DNA of 64,000 bases from Prunus persica (taxonomy: Eukaryota > Streptophyta > Magnoliopsida > Rosales > Rosaceae), in NCBI RefSeq assembly GCF_000346465.2, contig NC_034016.1:11031805-11095804 (forward strand), read 5' to 3'. Below, piece by piece: positions 37,630 through 47,952 of this stretch. How positions within the stretch are numbered: position 1 is the stretch's first letter; the number at the start of each line of letters is the position of its first letter. The notes below the pieces were generated by a model, which was not told the DNA's origin, ran no database searches, and saw nothing but the letters and a program-made list of their open reading frames with translations. The position numbers and the translations under genes were made by a program.

Positions 37630-38049
37630 TGTGGGCACCAAATCTCACGTATCATGGCTTAACCCATATGCCAAAACTAGAAGACGTGGGATAATCAAAC
37701 TTCCCTCCCACTAGAGAAGTGCGGAGCAAGGGAGACACGCTCATCTGATCCCACTACCATGAAGTGGAGGACGGGATGCGCGAAGCTAGGGAAGTAGGGC
37801 TAAACCCAAGAACTCGAAGGGCTATAAAAACCCGGCTAAACCTCCAACAAAGGTACGTGAAATTCAATTGAACACTAAGAGTATGCTGCATAAACACTGA
37901 CTCAAGCGTCGGAGTGACTTTTGCAGGTACTCACCCCATTTTCACCGTTCGACATTGAGAACGTAATCCGGAGTTCTCTTTCAACCAAGAAAGCGTGCGG
38001 ACTTCAGTCAAAAACCTATGAAGGTATTTCTTATTTAAAGAAATCCTGC
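37630..38049 (+). repeat. Same gypsy LTR family, inverted (plus strand), 3' truncated
   Basis: Begins TGTGGGCACCAAATC right after a purine tract (GGAAAAAAGAGGGGAAC) and runs parallel to the minus-strand LTR at 36238-36737 as far as AAAGAAATCCT, then diverges. With that LTR it forms an inverted pair separated by about 0.9 kb. Both copies have the 3' polypurine tract and a small hairpin (CTCCACCCGCGAAGC...GTGGAG) in front. Confidence 0.75.
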
Positions 38050-39650
38050 TTCAACTGCCAGTACTAGGCCCGTCCTTGGATTTACGGGCTTCACCTCACC
38101 TGCTGGATTCTCCACTTGTGCTGGGCCTACCTCGGATACCATTCTTGACCCATTTGATAACGCGCCCTAGGTTGCTTTGTTTCGTTCACTGCTTGTTGTA
38201 TTTTCGTTTCGGCTTTGTTTTGGTTTTGATGTACTCAACTATCTTGGGCCCGTTCCCAGAATTCTTGACTCACTTTATCAGACTTTATGAGTTATCTACT
38301 TGATTTGAATTTTAACCCTAACGTAAATACCTGAGGCTCAACGTAATGATTTTTCAAACTTGGCCAAGGTCTTCCCGTTATGAATCACCATTTTCAAATT
38401 CAAAAAACAAGGGATTGGATGTCATATCGTCTCCGCATTACGACCTTATCAGGCGTCCCTTAGTGAGCTACGTCTCTGGGTAAGCCTCTATATAAAGGGT
38501 AATTTGGTTTTTAGGTGAACATATCTATCCCACTGATGGCTCATAGACGCAAGCTAAAACTCCACTTTCGCCTTTGAGCAGATGTTCCAAAGAAAGGAGA
38601 TTCTCCGAGGAGGAGGACTCCATCTCTGTCAAGGAGGGAGTCCCCGCAGCGAGATTCCAAGAGCCCTAACTGAATCATTGAGATATGCTCGCAGGATTCT
38701 TTTGCCGACTCTCCAGCAAATGCTTCAAATTACTCAGCGGTCCTCGACTCGCTCCGTGGGTCCAGGTCTCGGTTTGGTGATGCCAGAGGTGGAAGAAAGG
38801 CTACTATGAGAAGGCACACCCCGAGCGCAGGTCATCCTTGCTCTGCTGGAAGGACGCGGGATAAAGCTGGTCCTACTCACTTTCCTCGCTGCTCTTGTCA
38901 CTTCGATCACAGCATGCTGTTAGCGAAACGCGACTTACTCAAGGAGGATCTAGCATGTGTCAGTACCCAAGTGACTCGTCTCAGTGTTAGCCGTTCATTT
39001 TGATGGCATATGTGACGGATTTAAACAGGGTATCCACTACTTCCGTGTTAAGGCCAAATGGTTTACCATTACGTGGATTGGGACCGTCTCCCCTTGCCAT
39101 CAGACTAGCCTATGTCACTTGTGGGTTCGCACCTGTAGAGTCAATAGGTTTTATGTACTTTCCAGCTTTGAATAATTCGGAGGCCTTCCTCCTATGAACA
39201 TTTCATGTTTTTCCCTTTTACGGCCATGAGAGCTTAATGTTATTGTTAGTTTGATCATGCGGTCTTCGAACTTGTCACATGCATATCATGTTGCTTGATC
39301 TCTAACCATGTCATGGTCTTCGATCATGTCGTAATCTTCAATCACTTCTTTATGCGCGATCTCCAATCGCTTCTTTATGCGTGGTCTTCGACCACGTCTT
39401 TATTGCGATATTCAATCGTACTTTTAGTTTTTTGATCAAGCACATTCTGTGCCCATGGATTAGTATATGCATTTCCTCATTTATAAGGTCTTCGACCACG
39501 TGGATTCAGGTGATGCTAATTTAAATAATCACAGCCTTCGACCAAACATTTCGAATGTGAAGAAAACATGTGTTCCATTAAGAGTTCATCGAACGATGGA
39601 CAATTTAGGGAAAATTCAAAAATGAAACCAACAAGCAACAAAGAAATGAA
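38050..39650. repeat. Gypsy non-coding or degenerate internal sequence
   Basis: Lies between the plus-strand LTR and the minus-strand integrase. It has no intact coding frame. From 39260 to 39520 it contains many short imperfect repeats of GGTCTTCGACCACGT and similar, some with a palindromic TCGACCACG form. It probably combines the 3' untranslated part of the minus-strand element with rearranged pieces of another copy. Confidence 0.5.
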
Positions 39651-39659
39651 AACTATAAA

Positions 39660-42600
39660 ATCAAATGAAATACTTCCTCAGATGAGTCGCATTCCAAGGG
39701 TGTGGTACGTATTGACCGCTCTCGATATGCCTTAGCATATATGCCCATTTTCTATAAGCTTCTGTTACCTTGTATGGTCCTTCCCATGTTCGTTCAAATT
39801 TTGGTTTTGGTAGTTTGCAAGTCGTAATGCTGCAGCTTCTCGCTGTTCTTCAAGGCTATGAGCTAGCTACTCATTATCATTGCTCCCTACTACTAATGTC
39901 CTGACTGTGGGTAGTCCAATTTCTATGGGGATGACGGCTTCAGTTTCATAAGCCAAGGAAAAAGGGCTTGCACCGGTTGGTTTTCGTTTGGTAGTACGGT
40001 ATGCCCATAACACGTTTGGCAGTTCTTCTGACCATTTGCCCTTGCGTTGTTCTAGCTTTCTCTTCAAGCAATCAAAGATTGTACGATTAGTTTTCTCGGC
40101 TTGCTTGTTTCTGTTTGGGCCTAAATTTGGCACGCCAAAGTTCAAAAGACAGGCCCATGGTGAAATTACCTGCCCAGCCCAAAAAGCTTGAGGATAACAA
40201 AATTAGGATCCAGACAGATTGGGCTTCATGCCAGGATGTTGAAAACAAAGCCCCCAGCCCAAGAAAGACCAAACTGGCATTTGGGCTTCAAGGATCAGCC
40301 CGTAATTTTTGTTGGGTTCAAACCCAAGGGATTAAAAACATACCCACGTGACTACCTCAGCTTTGAAAAGTCAACAATTTCAACTAAGTTAAAAATATGA
40401 GAGGGACATCTCTGAAACACTGCCAGCAGAAGATCAAAACCCATCTGTGTTCGGAGATTTTGCTCCAGAGCAATACACCATCTTCCGAAGAATTCACGGA
40501 TCACGCTTTCTAAGTTAGAACGGGAAACAGGGAGTTGTTCAGAAAATACAAAAGAAAACCAACCGCCATAAAATTTAGCCCACACAGACGGTGGCGTTGG
40601 TTGAAATAGAAAGCTGCCGCCCAGGAAACCAGGGAAGGGACTGCTTTATGAGGTGATTACTGAGAGCCTATCTGCCATGATTGATAAAAATCCCTTTTAC
40701 TTTACATTATAGGAGATCTTTTTACCGCCCATTATTAAAATTAAAAAAGAAACCACCTCCCCAAGAGGGTCTCTTATAAAAGCAGAAGTAGGCAAGGAAG
40801 GAAATGACACTCAATTCATCAATCAATCAAAAAAAAAAAACAAGAAAACAACCAAAAGCTCACTTGGATTCCAAGAGAAACCAGCTTTAGATCAGAATTC
40901 CAAAGTTCAGACTTAGAAAATAAGTCTTCTAAAACGAGATCTCTCTCGTTACAAATTTGGTTCAGTAAAAGCTAAGAATAGCCACTTCTGCCCCTTCAAA
41001 CTGAAGAAGCTGCAATTCTGCGCACTCAAAAGCCTCACGAAGCGTGAAGCAAACATAAAGCTCTGCCAAAATCAAACTTTGGTATCGATTTATAGCTCAG
41101 CCTAGCATCTGAAATCACGAAGCAGTACGGACCAGCCCAGGCACGTCCAGTCCAGCCCAAACCAGAGCCTTCCATCCAAGCAGAAGCGGAGTTCCGGCCA
41201 TCTTTTAACCTTCCTAGCGTTGATATGCATATTTATTGTTTTGTAAAAGGCAGTTCTGCCTAAAACAGCCCAACTTCTATCGAATATTTCTGGCCAAAAC
41301 AGCCATTTGATACTGAGATAAATTATGAAAGTCCTCACCAGTCTGAGGCAAGAAAAGAACTTACTTGGGAGATATTCCTCACCCAAATTCACAATCGTTT
41401 GTTTTAGAAGTCAGTAACTTGGGGCGCAAGTTATCCACTCTAAAAAGAAGTCTGCTAGGATTTACATTGCTAGCAGTGGACACACCAAAGAAAGCTGACT
41501 TGTCGACCAACAAATGGTTTCCAAGCCAATGGCGAACTTTGCCCCTCCATCTCAGGAGTAAACACAAAAACGGGTGAACAGTTTCTTTTAGGGTAACTTC
41601 TGGACGAGAACTGCTGAATGATCCCTTTTTTTCTCGCAGTAACTTCTGAATTTACTGTTATCGAACTAGGTTCCATTGTCCGTCACGATGGCCCTCGGTA
41701 TCCCAAAGCGACATATTATATTGCGCCATACGAATCTCACCACATCTGTTTGGGTCACCGTCTTGTAAGCCTCGGCTTTCACCCATTTGGTGAAGTAGTC
41801 AGTGGCCAAAAGGACAAATTTCTTGCACCCCACTGCAGTGGGTAATGGTCCTACAATGTCCATCCCCCAGCAGGCGAATAGCCAAGGTCCTACAATAGGG
41901 TTAAGTTCCTCGGCTGGTTGTCTGATAAGAAGTGTATGCCTCTGACATTTATCACATTTTCGTGAAAATTGTTCTGCATCGCAGGCCATGTAAGGCCAAA
42001 AATATCCTTGGGTCAGCGCTTTGTGGGCTAAGCTCCCCCCACCCGTGTGGTTCCCACATGTCCCTTGGTGTATTTCTTTTAGCACCCATTTGACTTCACG
42101 TGGACTAAGGCATCTGAGATATGGCCCTGAAAAAGACTTACGAAAAGGTGTATCATCTATAATTGCATACCTGGTGGCCTTTATTCATAATGTTCTTGCC
42201 TCAATCGGGTCATCAGGTTGAATTCCTTTCGTGAGATAGTTCATGATTGGAGTCATCCACGTTTTCTTTTCGGAATCAATCTGCATAACTCGAGGATCGA
42301 TTAGTATACTAGGATCCGATAAGAGTTCCACTGGGGCTACCCTCATGTTTTCCACCGACGTTGATGCGGCGTGGGCCAAGCGATCTGCCTGACCGTTTAT
42401 TTCTCTCGGTATTCGCTCAAACTCTATTTTTTCGAACTTGCTGGCTAAATCCTTTACTAGCCGTTGATATGCCCCCATTCGTTCATCCTTAGTCGCATAT
42501 TCCTCAGTTGTCTGGCAGAGGTGAGAGTCGTTGTGGACAACTAAGCGTCCTACCTTCAACGTCCTGGCTAATTGGAGTACTAAAACTAGGGCTTCGTATT

Positions 42601-43690
42601 CCGCCACGTTATTTGAGGTAGGGAAGTCTAATTAGACGGAATACTCCAGGTTCACTCCTTCAGGCGACGAGAGGACGATTTCCACTCCGGCTCCTGCCTA
42701 ATTGGATGATCCGTCCACATACAGTTCCCATTGGGTCTTGTCTAGATATGGTGTTTCCTTGATTTCGTCATGGTTTTCCTATTGTTTGTTAGGTGGATAG
42801 CATTCTACCAGGAAATCGGCAATTACCTGGCCCTTTTGGGCTGTCCGAGGTTGATATCTAATGTCTGAATGCTCTGAGCTCGATGACCCACTTTGTAACT
42901 CTTCCTGAAAAATCTGGCTTGGACATGATCGCCCTGATTAGTTGGGTCGTCAATACGATAATCGTGTGTGCCTCGAAGTATTATCGAAGTTTGCGCTTGG
43001 CCGTCACTAAAGCTAACACGAGTTTCTCAGCCAGTGGATATCTTTTCTCAGTCTCAATCAAGCTCTTGCTCACATAAAATATGGGTTGCTGGATTAAATT
43101 TCCTCCCTTAGCAGTACAACACTGACAGCAATGTCAGTGACAGCCATGTATAGGTATAAGGGTTCACCTTGCTTTGGAGTAGTCAGGGTCAAGGGATTGG
43201 CGAGATACTTCTTTATCTACTCAAAGGCTTCTCTTTGTTCTGACCCTCATATGTTTCTGTCCTTGTTTCGAATTGCCTGGAAGAATGGCTTACAACGATC
43301 TGACGATCTTGAAATGAATCGGCTAAGAGCCGCTATTCGCTCAGTCAAAACCTGCACATCTCTAGGCATTCTTGGATCAGGCATATTCCACAGCACCTCC
43401 ACCTTCAATGGGCTGGGTTCGATGTCTCGCTTGTTCACTATTTGCCCTAAGAACTACCCTGACGAAACACCAAATGCGCACTTCTTCGGGTTAAGCCACA
43501 TGTGGTATCTTCTCAGTATGTTGAAGACTTCTTCCAGGTACCTGACATGTTGGGATTTTTCCTGGCTCTTGACGACCATGTCATCGATGTAAACCTCCAT
43601 CGTTTTGCCGATATGGCTTTTGAACATCTTGTTCACCAATCTTTGAACATCTTGTTCACTAATCTTTGAACATCTTGTTCACTAATCTTT
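39660..43690 (-). pseudogene. Ty3/gypsy pol relic: RT, RNase H, integrase
   Basis: In minus-strand order: reverse transcriptase (YIDDMVVKSQEKSQH near 43575, then NPKKCAFGV), RT thumb and RNase H pieces (43247-43438), a second RNase H (AEYEALVLVLQLA, HNDS, ADRLAHAAS, 42185-42607), an integrase zinc finger and core (HQGTCGNHTGG, CDKCQRH, GMDIVGPLPT, VTDNGT; 41666-42085), and the integrase C-terminal half (QAEKTNRTIFDCLKRKLEQR, NVLWAYRTT; 39867-40145). The AEYEAL-type extra RNase H suggests the Tat lineage. Stops and frameshifts interrupt most domains; gag and protease are missing. A 1.5 kb insertion splits the integrase core. Confidence 0.9.
40116..41660 (+). mobile_element. Insertion in integrase, probable solo LTR
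   Basis: The integrase frame breaks after VTDNGT at 41666 and resumes with QAEKTNRTI near 40113. The intervening 1.5 kb is unrelated, opens TGGGCCTAAATTTGGC, has a TATA box (CTTATAAAAGC at 40777) followed by an A-rich leader, and encodes no protein. That fits a long solo LTR on the plus strand. The usual 25-30 integrase residues between the two breakpoints are absent, so the insertion came with a small deletion. Exact ends and target duplication are not resolved. Confidence 0.5.
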
Positions 43691-43692
43691 GA

Positions 43693-43770
43693 TTTGCGGG
43701 CCCCAATACCCCAGTGCTCGTTGTTCCCAAAAAGGGCAAGGACACGCAATAGGTTCCTACCATCTACTCA
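43693..43770 (-). repeat. Remnant of gypsy 5' LTR inner end
   Basis: Matches 36265-36325 in order and orientation (GGGCCC, CAGTGCTCGTTGTTCC, AAAAAGGG, GGACACGCAATAGG). It lies just upstream (minus strand) of the RT relic, where the 5' LTR should be. Most of this LTR and all of gag are deleted. Confidence 0.6.
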
Positions 43771-43789
43771 ATCCAAGGATGCCGCGTCA

Positions 43790-45622
43790 CTAAAGATTCA
43801 ACAGTCCCACATCAGAAAAGGACGGAAAAGATGTCACATCCTCCCAATATAAAAGGAGATACTTTCAACCTAAAAAAGGTAATATGACTTTCCTTCATAC
43901 TTAAGTATAGTACTTTCCAAACCTCCTTTAAGGAAGAATGATGACTTCGGCATTGGAGGGTGGTTGGTGGAACCACCACCACCTCTTCAGGCACCATTGC
44001 CTGTTTCCATTTTGATGAGTCCATAATTCACTATCTTCTTATAGCCTATTTGCTTCATTTTCGAGTCTAGGTGTCTTCCTTCCAAGCATTTAGATGTGTT
44101 TTTTAGCTTTGATTGGTCTACTGAACAAAATAAATCAAAGATTATGGTTTCCTATTCAAACTAGGAAAATTAGTTCTCCTTGTTCCGGAAGGAATCAAAC
44201 TTAATGAAGGAAGCGACATCGATGGGAAGCTCGTGGACATTGAATTGGAAAGTTTCCTTTTTTGATGAGGAATCCCGTCTCAAATAGGAAATAGAAAGAT
44301 TCTATAAGCTTATAAAAGGTACCATATCAACATGTCATGTCATCAATGCCACCTCATCATCCTACAACTTTTTCCTAAAATTGCCAGTGCAGAATAATCA
44401 ATTTCTCAAAGTCAATATGAATTCCTCATAATGAACCAGCTAATAAACCATATATCATTGAAAATATATGGAAGTTAGCTTTCCGTAGAATTTTACGTTT
44501 GTGATTTGGATACGTGTAGAAAGAGTTAAGGCATTTTAAGCACAGAATGCTCATTTCAGAAAAGTCTTGCTTCCCAAGCAACTTTGCCCAGTTGTCCTAG
44601 GATTTCATTTGGAGGGTCAGAAAAGCTAATTCCAAGTCAAATAAGGAGAAAGAAGAGATTTTCCTCCCTTCTATGAAAGCAAGGGATACACCAGTTATTC
44701 AGAGAACTCATCCATCCCCAAAATAAGTCAAATTGAGAGAGAGTGCTTCTAGCAGCCGTCGTCCACACCTTGCTGCCGCCACCTTATTCTTCTATTATTC
44801 GTCTCTTCTCTATGTTTTCCTTGTGTTTTATTTATGACTATGTCTAGCTATGTCTTTTAGCTAAGACTAGGATGATGCCCTAATGTTATTATTCATGTTT
44901 TGGATGCTAAGTTAATTGAGTTCCAAATTTGATTGATGAATTCTTAATCTCTAGTTTATTTGGTTCTACTTGTTTGAGTTCTATTGATTCACGACCTTTA
45001 GGACTTGCATCTATAATATTTGTGTGTTGTGTGTCGACTTAATATGTTGCATGTTTCAACTAGCTCATAGGGATTAAGGATAGAAAATACATCGAAGTAT
45101 TAATACGATACTTGGTTTGTTTGATTCCTTATTTCCATTGAACTTAATGAATTCCTAGGTTGCTATAGTTATATTGACTATAGATGATTCGCATCTAGGG
45201 ATATTAGACATGTGCCTTAATACGGATAGTAATCTTAGATGTGGAATCTTCATCAATCGAATTTGTTGATTTTATTAACTTGTATCCTAGAAACTTGGGT
45301 AAGAAAATTAGTGGTTGAATATGATGCATTCATAATTATCATATTCAACTTATAACCCTATCTTTAAATGTTTGTTTGCTTTTTTTGTTTGATAAATTTT
45401 TTTTTTCTTTTCAATTGCATCTTAGTTTAATTGTAATTCAAATTTAAGTTCCGTTACACAACCAAAAATTGAGTTAGGTTAAAGAACCATGATTGATCAC
45501 TAATCTTCGTGGGAACGATACTCGTACTTGCATCACACTATACTATAAATCGATTTGTGCACTTGTGAGTTTTAATTTGAATTAAATTGATTTAATATTT
45601 AGGCTGGTTTATGCACATCACA
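43790..45622 (+). repeat. Ty3/gypsy LTR (plus strand), start uncertain
   Basis: Non-coding sequence that contains TATA-like motifs (AATATAAAAGGA at 43848, CTTATAAAAGG at 44310) and ends with the phrase TCGTGGGAACGATACTCG, common near the 3' end of plant gypsy LTRs, then GCACATCACA at 45622. A primer-binding site follows 12 bases on. The 5' boundary is not defined; two LTR pieces may be present. Confidence 0.5.
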
Positions 45623-45634
45623 TTTCAAGGGAAT

Positions 45635-45648
45635 TGGAGCCGTTGTCC
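45635..45648 (+). other. Gypsy primer-binding site
   Basis: TGGAGCCGTTGTCC differs at two positions from TGGCGCCGTTGCC, the usual tRNA-primed site of several plant Ty3/gypsy lineages. No gag or pol follows, so only the 5' end of this element remains. Confidence 0.5.
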
Positions 45649-45859
45649 ACCTCACTTGGCCACTCCAAGTGCAACAAAAAATATACAAGAGTGTGACAAA
45701 CCTTAAGTCCACCCTTAAGGAAGGGTTGACTGGGTTTTGACTCATTCTAATTGGTGGTTCGAAATTCACTCATCAACATTATGGACGCAACCTGATAATT
45801 TTGTGAACATCAAGGACGTTTTCAAAACTCTTTTTTGAATGTGAATAAGCAATGAAATC

Positions 45860-45975
45860 TAGCCCAATGTAAAATAGCTTTGACTTGCAGACTAGCGGTC
45901 TCGAGTTCAAACTGTTATGGCACATTGGTAGTATGCGTATGGCAAAACCCCCTTCCCACTTTTAACTTTATCAAA
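45860..45975 (+). repeat. Possible degenerate SINE
   Basis: A B-box-like CGAGTTCAAACT follows a weak A-box region, and the tail CCCCCTTCCCACTTTTAAC resembles a SINE 3' part. Weak. Confidence 0.3.
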
Positions 45976-46017
45976 AAGAAAGATGAATGTGTAGAATTCT
46001 TTTCATTTAAGTAGCTC

Positions 46018-47107
46018 ATTGGCAAACACGTGATTTTATTTTTTAATTTGATTTTAAAAAAATTATGAAAACTTGTAAATGTATTATATTACCCTTATTT
46101 ATTTAATACTTTTAATTATTAATATAAGCCTCCCTGCATGTGCAAAAAGTCTTTTTTTTATCACATTCGCTACGCATGACTTACAATTTTAATTCTTTTT
46201 CTTTTTGCAATTGTATTTTTCTAAATGCGCATTTTAAAATGCTTTTTTTTTCTTTTGCTCGTATGATTTAAATGTTGCAAAAAGAAAAAGAATTAAAATT
46301 GTAAGTCGTGCAGCACGCGTCATTAAAATAAATGAAAACCAATACTTTCCAATGTTCTAAGAATCAACTTGGAAAAGGCAAAAGTGAACAAAGGTGGCAA
46401 AAGAGTTCACTAATTCATGCTTCTTCTTTCACTAATTCATGCTTTTTCTTTCACTAATTCACTAATTCAAATTCTCGTTCTAAGTATTACAGGGCTTGTC
46501 TCGGCTCTACTGCCAATTATTATACTTTCACGTTACTATAACATATTTTCATATTTTCATCATAATCAAGTTACTTTTTAACCTGTGGGCAATGGGTTGT
46601 CCTCAATTGTGCTCTTTACATTTTAATTCCCTCCTATTCGAATTTTCATATTTGACTTACCTCACATTTAGTACCCCTTGAAATCAATATCCCTTGAAAA
46701 AAGGCCAATACTTTCCCACATTCTAAGAATCCACTAGGAAAAGGCAAGAGAGAATAAGAAGGAAAAAATAGTTAAATAATTCATGCATCTCTTTCATTAA
46801 TTCACTAATTCATGCATCCATGGACTCCTTTTTTCTATCATACAAGTGGTGTGCGACTTACAAAGTATACTTTAGGGGATTATAATATTCAACCCAATTT
46901 TGAACGTTTTTAAGTTGACCATCATTTGTTTGCACAATGACATTTCAACCTCTAACCTTTCCAAAGTCCTCATTGCTAGGATGTGGATAGCAAACTATAT
47001 TGTCGATGATGTGGAGGTTGTTCTTTGATAATGAGTCTGCAATTATGTGAATTTTGTCGCTGCGCAGGGTGATGAAATATTTGCAGTATGTAATTTATAG
47101 AACGGCG
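46018..47107. mobile_element. Helitron-derived region, left of the copia insertion
   Basis: Contains a perfect 33-base inverted repeat (46178-46210 and 46275-46307), A/T-rich spacer sequence repeated again at 53450-57250, and on the minus strand at about 46862-47000 a broken Helitron-type peptide (NVIVQTNDGQLKNVQNW). The copia element begins at 47108 and the same repeat resumes at 53414. Confidence 0.6.
46178..46307. repeat. Perfect inverted repeat, 33-base arms
   Basis: Arms 46178-46210 (starting GACTTACAATTTTAATTC) and 46275-46307 are exact reverse complements around a 64-base loop. One arm recurs near 55467 and 56309 as a single copy, so the arm is part of the dispersed Helitron-related repeat. 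Confidence 0.85.
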
Positions 47108-47595
47108 TGTTATGTTTTCCTATTTAGATCGGTGCACTAGATACTAAGTCATATCAGGTTTTGATAAGAGTTTAAATTAAGTTATACCTTGAGGCCTAAA
47201 ACCTAGTGAAATACGAAAGGGTTTTGAGGCTTATTAAGGGGTCCTATTTATTTCCATTTATGCATGAACCGATCTGGTGGGCTTGGAAGATTAGTCAAGT
47301 CGGCCCTCGGTAATGAGTAGAGACGACTTGACCTAGCCCTATATAAGCTAAAGGCCTTGCTCTCATCAGACACATTCTCTAAACCTATTCTCATCATAAA
47401 GAGAGTTGAAATAGATTCTGAGAGAGAGCAGAAGTCTTAAGCCGTTCCTATTCTTGCTAGGATTGTTGTTGCTATGGATTGGATGAGTTCAGAAGCTGTG
47501 TACTCATGGAAGAAGGCTCCAGGTATGTCTTCATGTCTTTATACGTATTACAGTTTTGTGTGAAAGATCTTGTTTGTGCATAAAGAAATCTAATA
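47108..47595 (+). repeat. Copia 5' LTR
   Basis: Starts TGTTATGTTTTCC; ends AATCTAATA where the 3' LTR has AATCTAACA, so the terminal CA has mutated to TA. Contains a TATA-like CCCTATATAAGC at about 47338. Confidence 0.9.
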
Positions 47596-47597
47596 GT

Positions 47598-47609
47598 TGA
47601 TATCAGAGC
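47598..47609 (+). other. Primer-binding site 1 (initiator tRNA-Met)
   Basis: TGATATCAGAGC, one mismatch from TGGTATCAGAGC. It follows the copia LTR, but the sequence after it is Cassandra internal domain. Confidence 0.85.
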
Positions 47610-47937
47610 CACTTTGCCATGTTGTGCGAGTGTGCCAACGAGGACGTCGGGCCTCTATGGGGGTGGATTGTAACATCCCACATTGACCAACGGAGAGGGG
47701 GTGATGTGCCTTATATATACATGCCCCCCTCCATTTAGCACGAGACCTTTTAGGATCTCACTGGCTTCAAAGTCATGGGAACTCCGAAGTTAAGCAAGTT
47801 GGGGCTAGAGCAATCCCAGGATGGGTGACCCACTGGGAAGTTGCTCGTGAGTTCCCAAAAACAAAACCGTGAGGGCAGAGAGGGGGACCCAAAGCAGATA
47901 ATATCGTGCTACGGCAGAGCCGATCCCGGGATTGACA
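47610..47937 (+). mobile_element. Cassandra TRIM fragment: internal domain plus one LTR
   Basis: 47610-47668 reads like the Cassandra internal domain (GTGTGCCAACGAGGACGTCG, then a GGGGGTGGAT purine tract). 47669-47937 is one Cassandra LTR, from TGTAACATCCCACATT to GATTGACA, 269 bases. Cassandra is a non-coding, terminal-repeat element in miniature whose LTRs carry 5S rRNA sequence. Only one LTR is present here. Confidence 0.88.
47738..47855 (+). ncRNA. 5S rRNA-like region in the Cassandra LTR
   Basis: Aligns with plant 5S rRNA through AACTCCGAAGTTAAGC (box A region), GGGCTAGAG, and AGGATGGGTGACCCACTGGG (box C region). The internal pol III promoter boxes are well kept; the 5' and 3' stem sequences are not. 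It is a known feature of Cassandra LTRs, not a functional 5S gene. Confidence 0.88.
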
Positions 47938-47940
47938 ATT

Positions 47941-47952
47941 TGGTATCAGAGC
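47941..47952 (+). other. Primer-binding site 2 (initiator tRNA-Met)
   Basis: Perfect TGGTATCAGAGC three bases after the Cassandra LTR. The sequence that follows (TTAAGGTTGTTCACAC) differs from Cassandra and leads into the copia internal region. Confidence 0.88.

Noticed and set aside
40087..41845. Overlapping open frames on both strands as genes
   Set aside because: They fall in the probable solo LTR or are antisense to the integrase and have no domain.
47738..47855. A genuine 5S rRNA gene
   Set aside because: Only the inner promoter part resembles 5S rRNA; the sequence is embedded in a Cassandra LTR with TGT...ACA ends and a following primer-binding site.
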